A program made the position numbers and the translations under genes. Positions 46,377 to 52,993 of a stretch of DNA of 52,993 bases are shown here, piece after piece. Position 1 is the first letter of the stretch. Each line of letters opens with the position of its first letter. The notes beneath the pieces are model-generated. The model was not told where the DNA came from. It worked only from the letters and a program-made list of their open reading frames with translations, and searched no databases. The DNA is from DATIKM01 sp035477595. Lineage in GTDB: Bacteria > Armatimonadota > Chthonomonadetes > Chthonomonadales > CAJBBX01. The stretch lies in NCBI GenBank assembly GCA_035477595.1, contig DATIKM010000094.1:1-52993 (forward strand), in the 5' to 3' direction.

Positions 46377-47837
46377 ATGAGCATCTGGAGCGAAGTTCAG
46401 GCGAACCTGCAGGCCATCCTGCCGATCCTGTGTCTCTGGGCGGCGGCAGCGGTCATCTTGCTGGGGGACGTCTTCGTCTGGCGCCGCAGCGGCAAGTGTC
46501 TGAACGTGGTGGTCGCGGTAGTCGGCATCTTGACCGCCGCTGGCTTCGCGCTCGACCGGGCCATGCGGATCGGCGACCCGATCGCGTTCGCGGGCGCTGT
46601 CAGCACGGATGGGTTCGCGATGGTGGGGGCGCTGGCCGTCCTCCTGGCGACCCTGTTGGCCACGCTGTTGTCGGCCACCTACCTTCGGAACCGCGGGCTC
46701 GACCATGGGGAGTTCTACGCGCTGATGCTGCTGTCGGCGTCGGGTGCTGTCCTCATGTGCTGTGCCGCCGATCTGGTGGTGCTGTTCCTGGCCCTCGAGC
46801 TGATGTCGTTCGGGCTCTACGTGCTTGCCGGGTTCGCCCGGGAGGAGCTGCGGAGCGAGGAGGCGTCGATCAAGTACTTCCTCCTCGGCGCGTTCGCGTC
46901 AGCCGTCCTGCTCTATGGTGTAGCCCTCCTGTACGGGGCCTCCGGCACGACGTCGCTCGGCGGCGTCGCGGCGGCGCTCGTGCATCCGGAGGCCCAGACG
47001 GCGATGGCGTACGCGGGGATGGCCCTGCTACTCGTCGGCCTGTGCTTCAAGGCCGCACTGGTCCCGTTCCATCAGTGGGCGCCGGATGTATACGAAGGCG
47101 CGCCAACGGCCGCGACAGCGTTCATGGCGGGGGCTGCGAAGGTTGCGGCGTTCATGGCGATCCTTCGCGTGATGGATGCGCTGCTCCCGCTGCGCGACGG
47201 CTGGCTGCCGGCGATCCAGATCCTCGCCGTGCTGTCCATGGTGTTCGGCAACCTGCTGGCCGTCTCGCAGACGAACGTGAAGCGCATGCTGGCCTACTCC
47301 AGCGTCGCGCATGCCGGCTACCTGCTGGTGGCGGTTGCCGTGATCGGCGTGGTCCGCACGCAGGCGGTGGACGCGGTCCTGTTCTACCTCTTCGCCTACA
47401 CCTTCATGACGCTCGGGGCGTTCGGTGTCCTTGTCTACCTGAGCGGGCGCGTGCGCGACTACCAGCGGCTCACGGACCTCCGCGGACTGGCCCAGCATGA
47501 CCCGACGGCCGCCTACGCCATGCTCTTCTTCATGCTCTCGTTGGGCGGCGTGCCGCCAACGATGGGGTTCATGGCGAAGTGGCAGATATTCATGGCGTCG
47601 ATCGCCGGCGGCCAGGTCTGGGTGGCGGTCATCATGGCGCTGGCGAGCATCATGGCGGCGTACTACTACCTGCGGGTCGTGTGGGTGATGTTCTTCGAGG
47701 AGCCCGTGGGCGAACCGCCCGCGCGGCTGGCGAAGCCGACGGCGGCTGGCGTATCGGTGCTCCTAGCGGCGGCCGCCACACTGGCCTTTGGCATCGCTCC
47801 CGGCCTGCTCTCCAGCATCACGGCACTCGGCCGCTGA
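46377..47837 (+). CDS. nuoN: NADH-quinone oxidoreductase subunit N
   Basis: 486 residues from the ATG at 46377, with AGGAG five bases upstream and 13 bases after the UroD-like stop. Antiporter-like membrane subunit, about 14 helices; landmarks are VLFLALELMSFGLYVLAGFA with the conserved glutamate, SIKYFLLGAFASAVLLYGVA, ALVPFHQWAPDVYEGAPTAA with the channel histidine and lysine region before it, and NVKRMLAYSSVAHAGYLLVA. Last gene of the operon; the hairpin at 47849-47870 follows 11 bases after the stop. Confidence 0.97.
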   Translation: MSIWSEVQANLQAILPILCLWAAAAVILLGDVFVWRRSGKCLNVVVAVVGILTAAGFALDRAMRIGDPIAFAGAVSTDGFAMVGALAVLLATLLATLLSATYLRNRGLDHGEFYALMLLSASGAVLMCCAADLVVLFLALELMSFGLYVLAGFAREELRSEEASIKYFLLGAFASAVLLYGVALLYGASGTTSLGGVAAALVHPEAQTAMAYAGMALLLVGLCFKAALVPFHQWAPDVYEGAPTAATAFMAGAAKVAAFMAILRVMDALLPLRDGWLPAIQILAVLSMVFGNLLAVSQTNVKRMLAYSSVAHAGYLLVAVAVIGVVRTQAVDAVLFYLFAYTFMTLGAFGVLVYLSGRVRDYQRLTDLRGLAQHDPTAAYAMLFFMLSLGGVPPTMGFMAKWQIFMASIAGGQVWVAVIMALASIMAAYYYLRVVWVMFFEEPVGEPPARLAKPTAAGVSVLLAAAATLAFGIAPGLLSSITALGR

Positions 47838-47848
47838 CGCGGGCGGCA

Positions 47849-47870
47849 GGCCGGGAGCGCGCCCCCGGCC
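47849..47870. terminator. Terminator between nuoN and the protease gene
   Basis: GGCCGGG and CCCGGCC form seven perfect pairs around an 8-base loop, 11 bases after the nuoN stop and 6 bases before the end of the converging gene. No T tract; may work in both directions. Confidence 0.5.
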
Positions 47871-47876
47871 CGTCCG

Positions 47877-50800
47877 TCAGCCTCCCGCGAGAAGCATCTC
47901 GATCGCCTTATCGAGCTGCGGATCCCGCTCGGCAAGCCAGTCCTCGGCGCTCATGGGCACCATCACGTCAGGCCGTTCGCCCAGGTTCTCCATGGGCGAC
48001 CCATCGAGGCGGAAGACGCCGCTCCCCGGCATGCGGCCGCTTGTCCCGTCTACGAGGGGCAGACCCCCCGTCCAGATGACGTACCCGGGTGTCGGCATCC
48101 CGACGAGGCGTGCCAGCCCGCGCGCCCGCATCGCGTAGGGGAACATCTCAGCGTTCGACATGCTGTGCTCGTTCATCAGTACGATGGTGGGCCTCTCCCA
48201 GGCGCGACCCGGCGCCGGTTCCGGTTCGTCGTCGCGCCCCCGGTACCAGCCGTGCCGGCGGCGCTCGAGCCAGTTGATGAGCGTATCGGAGATGTTGCCG
48301 CCACCGTTGAAGCGGACGTCGATGATCATCGCCTGCTTGCCGAGGGAGTACTCGTAGAGCTCCCTGTCGAGGGTCGCCTGGTTGCCGCCGCCCATGCCGG
48401 CGATATGGACGTAGCTGATCCGGCCGTTGCTCTTCTGCTCCACGTAGTTCCGCAGCCGCTCCGTCCGGTTGCGGTAGAGCAGTGCCGACCACTCGCCGTA
48501 GCTGAGCAGGGAGTACCGGACGGCGCGGGCGCCCTCACGCGACGGCCGCGCGCTCACGGTGAACTCCACGCTGCGGCCCGCGCGGTCGTTCAGCAGGCGG
48601 TAGAGGTTCTCGTCGGGCGCCACGTCTCTGCCGTCGATCGCCATCACGTATTCGCCCGGCCGGAGCAGCGTCCTTTCGAACGATCCGGGCGCACCGGGTG
48701 GTACGCGCCCGATGCGGATGCCGGGTCCCTGGTGCGCGTGGTCGAGCGTGAAGCCCATGTGGGCGGTCGACGAGCTGGGCACGCCCCCTGGAGCGGGTCC
48801 GACCTCTGTGTGGGAGGCCTCCAACTCGCCCACCATCATCATCAGCAGCGCCGCGAACTCGTTCCGTGTCTCGACAGACTCGAGCATCGGCTCGTAGCGC
48901 TTGCGGATTGCCTCCCAGTCGCGTCCGTGGAAGTTCGCATCGTAGAACCGCCGGTTGTAGGCAGACCAGAACTGCGTGAACGCCGCGCGGCGCTCGGCGC
49001 GCGTGTCGCGCTCGAAGTCGGCCGTGAAGGTAACCTTCTCGATGGCGTTGTTAGCGTCGAGCCTCATGAAGTGAAGCTCGCCGTTGCGCACGAAGTAGGC
49101 CCGCTTCGCGTCCGCCGAGATGCGCAGCGCCCCGTGACCGCCGCCGGTCGTCAGCCGTCTGGTCTCCCTGCCATCGTAGGAGACCGACCACACGTCGCCA
49201 TCCGACACGAAGTAGATGAGCCCTTGGGACGACACCGTCAGATCGGCGGACGGGTTCTGCCCGGAGAGCCGGCGGATCCGTCGCGTGATGCCGTCGAAGT
49301 CGATCTCGACCGTCACGGCCGCGGTAGGCTTCTCGAACCGGATGTCGGTCTCCCCGGGCGGGGCGTCGTGCGCTCGCAGGGACACGGAGTAGAGCCCCGC
49401 GCCATCGCGGTCGCTCTGGAAGAGCAGGAACCGACCGTCCGGAGTCCAGCGCGGCATGCCGTGCCACGCGTTGAGACGCGTGACGTTCACGGCCGTCCCT
49501 CCGTCCGCGGGCAGGATCCAGACGTTCCAGGGGCCGTTCACCTCGCGAACACGGACGGCCAGCCATCGCATGTCAGGAGACCACGAGACGTCCCCACCGT
49601 TCTGCCAGTTGCGCGCCCGATCGGGCATGGCGATCAGGCGCCGCGTCTCACCCGTGGCCAGTGTGATGGCCATGAGGCCGCCCTCGGGACCGCCCACCCA
49701 GAAGGCCAGCACCTTGCCGTCCGGCGACAGGTTGAGCTGCCCGGCGTCCTGCGGCCGGCTCCATATCGCCCGGGACTCGCCGGACGCTATGTCAACCTCG
49801 AACACGCGGGTCACGAACTCGCGGTCGGACCTGTAGTAGAGCTTCTTCGAGTCTGCGGACCAGAGGAAGTCCGAGTCGTCGCCCTCCCAGTCAGTGAGGC
49901 GCCGCGCGATCTCTGCCGGCCTGCCAGCGACACCCTTGGGCTTCTCCATCGCGATGGTCCAGATGTCGCCGCGCAGGCCAAACGCGTAGGTCTTGCCGTC
50001 GGGCGACGGCTCCGCCTCGGTGACGCCTGACGTCAGCGTCTCGCGTCGCACCTGGTTCTGAGCGTCATCGTCTGACGCGAACAGCACGATCGTCTTGGGC
50101 TCCGAGGTGCCAGCCCTCAGCATCCACAGGTCGGCGCCGTACTCAAACGCGATGTCGCCCGTGCGCTTGGCGACAGACGGCGCCCGCACGGAGCCTCCCG
50201 TGAACCGCGTCAGCTGCCTGCCCCTGCCTTCGAGGTTGAAGAGCCACAGGTTGGGCGTGCGCTCGGGGCTGTCGACGAGCCTCACGGGATCCCTGCCGAG
50301 GTGCGGCGACGAGGGGGACACCTCGCCGTAGGTGACTGTCAGCACTTGGCGCCCATCTGGCATGAAGCGGGGCCAGAGGTGCTGCCGGCCGTTGTCGGTG
50401 AGGTTGCGCCGCCTGCCGGAGGCGACCTCGAGGAGCCCAAGCTGCGCAGCGCCAGACCCGTGGTACCTCGGTCTGGTCCAGTGGAAGAGACCGCGGTGGC
50501 CGTAGACGACATGCGTCCCGTCTGGCGAGTAGCTCGGGTAGTCGATGTTGGCGTAGTCCTGTGCGAGCTTCCTCAGGCGGAGCGAGGCGACGTCGAGCGC
50601 CAGGAGCTCCACGTCGCCGGTATCGCGGCGCGAGGAGAAGAGCACGCTTCTGCCGTCCGGCGACCAACCATGCGCGATATCCGATCCGGAATGCCACGTG
50701 AGCCGCCGCGGCGCACCGCCGCCCGCCGGGACGATGAAGATGTCCCAGTTGCCGGTGCGCAGGCTGCTGAACGCGATCCAACGGCCGTCGGGGCTGAAGA

Positions 50801-51035
50801 GCGGGAAGGAGTCCATCTCCAGATGGCGAGTGAGTGGTGTCGAGCGCCCGCCGCCCGCGTCCGCGACCCAGATGTCCCCGCGGTAGACGAACGCAAGCAG
50901 CTTCCCATCAGGGCTCAGCGCGGGCAAGCGGGCGCCCGCCACCGGCCTCGGCTGTGGGATGGGCAACTGCGCATGGGCGACGTGGTGTGGGAAGGCGAGG
51001 ACGGCGCACGACAACGCGAAGATGGCACGCAGCAT
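47877..51035 (-). CDS. Tricorn-protease-like secreted S41 peptidase
   Basis: 1052 residues; AGAGGGGA lies five bases before the ATG. Signal peptide MLRAIFALSCAVLAFPHHVA, cleaved after AHA. Residues 30-640 are PD40/WD40-like beta-propeller repeats of the TolB type: ALSPDGKLLAFVYRGDIWVA, LFSPDGRWIAFSSLRTGNWD, GWSPDGRSVLFSSRRD and others, about every 45 residues. A PDZ domain lies at about 760-840, then the S41 peptidase core (IDVRFNGGGNISDTLINW) with the nucleophile region NEHSMSNAEMFPYAM near residue 955. The layout matches tricorn protease (two propellers, PDZ, catalytic core) and bacterial homologues that act in the periplasm. It converges on nuoN. Confidence 0.93.
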   Translation of the reverse strand: MLRAIFALSCAVLAFPHHVAHAQLPIPQPRPVAGARLPALSPDGKLLAFVYRGDIWVADAGGGRSTPLTRHLEMDSFPLFSPDGRWIAFSSLRTGNWDIFIVPAGGGAPRRLTWHSGSDIAHGWSPDGRSVLFSSRRDTGDVELLALDVASLRLRKLAQDYANIDYPSYSPDGTHVVYGHRGLFHWTRPRYHGSGAAQLGLLEVASGRRRNLTDNGRQHLWPRFMPDGRQVLTVTYGEVSPSSPHLGRDPVRLVDSPERTPNLWLFNLEGRGRQLTRFTGGSVRAPSVAKRTGDIAFEYGADLWMLRAGTSEPKTIVLFASDDDAQNQVRRETLTSGVTEAEPSPDGKTYAFGLRGDIWTIAMEKPKGVAGRPAEIARRLTDWEGDDSDFLWSADSKKLYYRSDREFVTRVFEVDIASGESRAIWSRPQDAGQLNLSPDGKVLAFWVGGPEGGLMAITLATGETRRLIAMPDRARNWQNGGDVSWSPDMRWLAVRVREVNGPWNVWILPADGGTAVNVTRLNAWHGMPRWTPDGRFLLFQSDRDGAGLYSVSLRAHDAPPGETDIRFEKPTAAVTVEIDFDGITRRIRRLSGQNPSADLTVSSQGLIYFVSDGDVWSVSYDGRETRRLTTGGGHGALRISADAKRAYFVRNGELHFMRLDANNAIEKVTFTADFERDTRAERRAAFTQFWSAYNRRFYDANFHGRDWEAIRKRYEPMLESVETRNEFAALLMMMVGELEASHTEVGPAPGGVPSSSTAHMGFTLDHAHQGPGIRIGRVPPGAPGSFERTLLRPGEYVMAIDGRDVAPDENLYRLLNDRAGRSVEFTVSARPSREGARAVRYSLLSYGEWSALLYRNRTERLRNYVEQKSNGRISYVHIAGMGGGNQATLDRELYEYSLGKQAMIIDVRFNGGGNISDTLINWLERRRHGWYRGRDDEPEPAPGRAWERPTIVLMNEHSMSNAEMFPYAMRARGLARLVGMPTPGYVIWTGGLPLVDGTSGRMPGSGVFRLDGSPMENLGERPDVMVPMSAEDWLAERDPQLDKAIEMLLAGG

Positions 51036-51138
51036 GAGGGTCCCCTCTGAATGGAAAGGTTGGCTCGCCCTATTCGCCGCGGCTGGACCCCGGTCCTGCG
51101 CCGGCCATGGGCACGGCAGCAGCCGGGGCCGCCGCGCA

Positions 51139-52158
51139 TCAGCGACGCGTCACGAGGACGCCGGATGACCGGGGCTCCTCTGCGCTCGCTGTCGGGGAGC
51201 GGATCAGCGCCGCGATACCGGCGGCGGCAGGCTCGAGGTCGAAGGACCCCCAGTCGAGCGGATCGCCGATCTGGAAGAGGGTCACGCCGATGACGTACGG
51301 GTCCTTGCGGAGCTCCGAGTCGAACCAGCGAAGCCAGCGCAGGTATCGGGCCAGCGTGCCGCGCGCCGACCATCCCGAGGTGAGCGGGTTACCGTCGCGG
51401 TCCACTCCGCCCTCGGTGATGATCAGGGGCAGTCTAGCGAGGCGCGGGTCCTCACGCGCCATGATGTCGTGGAGCATCCGGTAGCGCAGCGAGTACCATG
51501 CCTCGACCGCCAGGTCCTCAGTGTACTCGACTGTGTAGGAGTGGTAACTCCACGCGCCTCCCGCAGCCTGCGCAGCCTGCAGGGCCGGGAGGAACGCCCG
51601 GATCTTCCGCGCGATCTCCTCCGGTGAGCCGGGCGGGTTGCCGACCGCGATGGAGCCGACGCACGGTCGGAAGCCGGCGCGCCGCATGGTGGCGGCCAGC
51701 TCCACCCAGAAGGCGCCGAACCACCGGGCGTGCTCGACGGACTCCCAGGTCGGCGTGCTATCGCCCTCGTTCGGGCCCTCGAGGTAGTCGATCAGTCGCC
51801 GGTCCTCCGGACTGAGGCGCTGAAGCGGGGGCCAGAGGACCGTCTCCCAGAAGTGGCGTGCCGACTGCACCGGGTCATCGGAGACTGCGTAGCGCTGGCG
51901 CGTGAAGATGCGCAGTACCGTCTTCCCGCGCGGAACGCGCCGCTTGTAGTCGCGGAGCGCCTCCACCATGTCCGCATGGAGGTCAAGAACCTTAAGCACG
52001 CGGGGCCGGGCAGCCACAATCTGCCGCGCACCGGGGGTGTACCTCGCGATGAGGTGAGCGCTGAGGCGGCTGGCCGAGGGCGGCCCGGCAGGCGCCTCGG
52101 CGGCCCGGCAGGGCGTGGATGTCGTCAGACAGAGATAGATGAGCGCGATGGAGATCAT
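51139..52158 (-). CDS. Secreted clan GH-A-like glycoside hydrolase (putative)
   Basis: 339 residues from the ATG at 52158, chosen because AGGA lies about ten bases upstream and the translation then starts with a signal peptide (MISIALIYLCLTTSTPCRAA). The mature part is a TIM barrel: KTVLRIFTRQ, DYLEGPNEGDSTPTW with the acid/base Glu after Asn (the N-E pattern of clan GH-A), GFRPCVGSIAVGNP, AWSYHSYTVEYTE, LIITEGGVDRDGNP with the likely nucleophile Glu, and VIGVTLFQIGDP. The fold and the two Glu positions support a retaining glycosidase, but the family and substrate are not clear. The gene starts about 100 bases after the hairpin with a U tract on the opposite strand. Confidence 0.72.
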   Translation of the reverse strand: MISIALIYLCLTTSTPCRAAEAPAGPPSASRLSAHLIARYTPGARQIVAARPRVLKVLDLHADMVEALRDYKRRVPRGKTVLRIFTRQRYAVSDDPVQSARHFWETVLWPPLQRLSPEDRRLIDYLEGPNEGDSTPTWESVEHARWFGAFWVELAATMRRAGFRPCVGSIAVGNPPGSPEEIARKIRAFLPALQAAQAAGGAWSYHSYTVEYTEDLAVEAWYSLRYRMLHDIMAREDPRLARLPLIITEGGVDRDGNPLTSGWSARGTLARYLRWLRWFDSELRKDPYVIGVTLFQIGDPLDWGSFDLEPAAAGIAALIRSPTASAEEPRSSGVLVTRR

Positions 52159-52259
52159 CTCGGACATTTCCTGCGTCACACCAAGAAGTCCTGGCACCGG
52201 ATGGCCCAGGCGCACGTCTATTCATGGCGGAAACCACGCTTGCGGCGCACTATTCGCCG

Positions 52260-52310
52260 AACCGTCGCGGCCTCCTTCCATGTGGAGGAGTTGCCGCGAC
52301 GGTTTTTGTT
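52260..52310 (+). terminator. Strong intrinsic terminator facing right, no gene upstream on that strand
   Basis: AACCGTCGCGGC and GCCGCGACGGTT make twelve perfect pairs around a 21-base loop holding a second small stem (CTCC/GGAG), followed by TTTGTTT. In this direction the last plus-strand gene ends at 47837. It may end a short RNA read from within or opposite the 5' end of the glycosidase gene. Confidence 0.68.
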
Positions 52311-52334
52311 TCGGGCCTGTCCGCGTCGACTGAC

Positions 52335-52367
52335 CACGGGGCCCCGCTCAGCAAGCGGGGCCCCGTG
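52335..52367. terminator. Long perfect hairpin downstream of the DUF4097 gene
   Basis: CACGGGGCCCCGCT and AGCGGGGCCCCGTG: fourteen perfect pairs with a 5-base loop, 44 bases after the DUF4097 stop. Terminator for that minus-strand gene or a bidirectional barrier. No U tract. Confidence 0.62.
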
Positions 52368-52410
52368 TGCATGGTCGCAGCCGCCCGTGCAGCGCTTGCT
52401 GGTCGGCCCG

Positions 52411-52993
52411 TCAGGCGTCCGGAGCGCGTCCGCCAAGGTGGACGTCCCCGGAGAGCGTGTGCACCGTCACCGTGCCGGCGCCCGTGCCAAGGGTACCGGT
52501 GCGGAGGCACTCGGAGCGCGTCTCGTCCGTCGCAGCCAGCGACACATCGAGGTCGCCGGACTGCGTGACGAGTGCAAAGCGCAGATTGCTCCCCTCCGGC
52601 ACGCTGACGGAAACGTCGCCGGAGACGGTCGTTGCCGTCATGGTCCCGCTGAAGGCCCCGACGAGGGACACGCGGATGTCGCCGGAGACCGCCTGCGAGT
52701 GTAGAGTCGATGCGGTCACGCGCTCGGCCACGGCATTGCCCGATACCGCCTTCAGCACGGCATTCCCGCTCGCGCAGGTCAGCCGCACGTCGCCCGACAC
52801 CGACTCCATGACGATGTCCAGAGGCGCCTGAGTACCTGCCCGTTCGACCCGCACGTCACCGGACATGGACTTCGCCTCGACGCGACCGCCTTCCACGTCT
52901 GTGATGGTCAGGTCGCCGCTCACGGTTGCGGCCACCACGCCGCGAGAGAGCCGGGCGGCCTCGATGTCGCCGCTCCTGGTCGCCGCGTCCAGC
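52411..52993 (-). CDS. DUF4097-family beta-helix protein, partial (runs off the right edge)
   Basis: 194 codons are visible and the frame is open to the window edge, so the N-terminus is missing. The protein is built of short repeats in which SGD or SGN is followed by a beta strand, for example SGDLTITDV, SGDVRVERA, SGDVRLTCA, SGDIRVSLV, SGDVSVSVP and SGDLDVSLA; ten copies lie about 15-25 residues apart. This is the pattern of DUF4097/adhesin-like domains, which fold as a right-handed beta-helix and occur in exported or membrane-anchored proteins, often near sigma/anti-sigma pairs. The C-terminus SGDVHLGGRAPDA is the natural end. Function unknown. A perfect 14-pair hairpin follows. Confidence 0.88.
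   Translation of the reverse strand, partial: LDAATRSGDIEAARLSRGVVAATVSGDLTITDVEGGRVEAKSMSGDVRVERAGTQAPLDIVMESVSGDVRLTCASGNAVLKAVSGNAVAERVTASTLHSQAVSGDIRVSLVGAFSGTMTATTVSGDVSVSVPEGSNLRFALVTQSGDLDVSLAATDETRSECLRTGTLGTGAGTVTVHTLSGDVHLGGRAPDA

Noticed and set aside
1..52993. tRNA, rRNA, CRISPR arrays, attachment sites, prophage
   Set aside because: No cloverleaf, no rRNA-like sequence, no spaced repeats and no integrase seen by eye; a tRNA or Infernal scan could still find short RNAs.

Overview
This GC-rich bacterial window comes from a diderm with Complex I-based respiration. Evidence for an outer membrane is a secreted beta-barrel protein, a lipoprotein signal and many Sec-type signal peptides. 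The mix of prepilin-like small proteins, a DUF1080 protein, a tricorn-type protease, an ECF sigma/HTH-TPR cluster and a HAIR-like heat-shock operator fits Armatimonadota best. That placement is inference; Planctomycetota or Chloroflexota relatives cannot be excluded.

Layout. Positions 1-1474 hold the start of a lipoprotein gene running off the left edge, a decayed IS66-type transposase and about 600 bp without a recognisable gene. From 1475 to 13030 come a GNAT acetyltransferase and a long minus-strand series: accB-hom behind a promoter and a leader terminator, two prepilin-like secreted proteins, and a GATase / DUF1080 / fused E1alpha-E1beta dehydrogenase run. The last is divergent from a DeoR-family regulator, and the two promoters share the same -10 bases. 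Endonuclease IV and an adenosine deaminase-like gene (apparently leaderless) follow. guaB-coaX-dus (13142-16600) run rightward and meet clpB-hsp20-hsp20 (20295-16683) at a strong hairpin.

From 20575 to 28648 eight genes run in one direction: ECF sigma factor, an Fn3-like/helical protein, an HTH-TPR regulator, an outer-membrane beta-barrel protein, an ExeA-type AAA ATPase, a small protein, a ParA ATPase and a small basic-N-terminus protein overlapping parA. I recognise the parts but not the whole; it is the best candidate here for an undescribed system, perhaps one placing or assembling a surface structure. A secreted phosphodiester glycosidase-like protein is convergent to it, and ppk follows.

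Positions 32953-47837 carry a Complex I operon in the order A-C-D-E-F-G-H-J-K-L-M-(UroD-like)-N. nuoB and nuoI are absent, although the junctions where they normally sit are tight or overlapping. A uroporphyrinogen-decarboxylase-fold gene is translationally coupled between nuoM and nuoN. The window ends with a tricorn-like S41 protease, a GH-A-like secreted hydrolase, two strong hairpins and a DUF4097 protein running off the right edge. No tRNA, rRNA or CRISPR array was seen.
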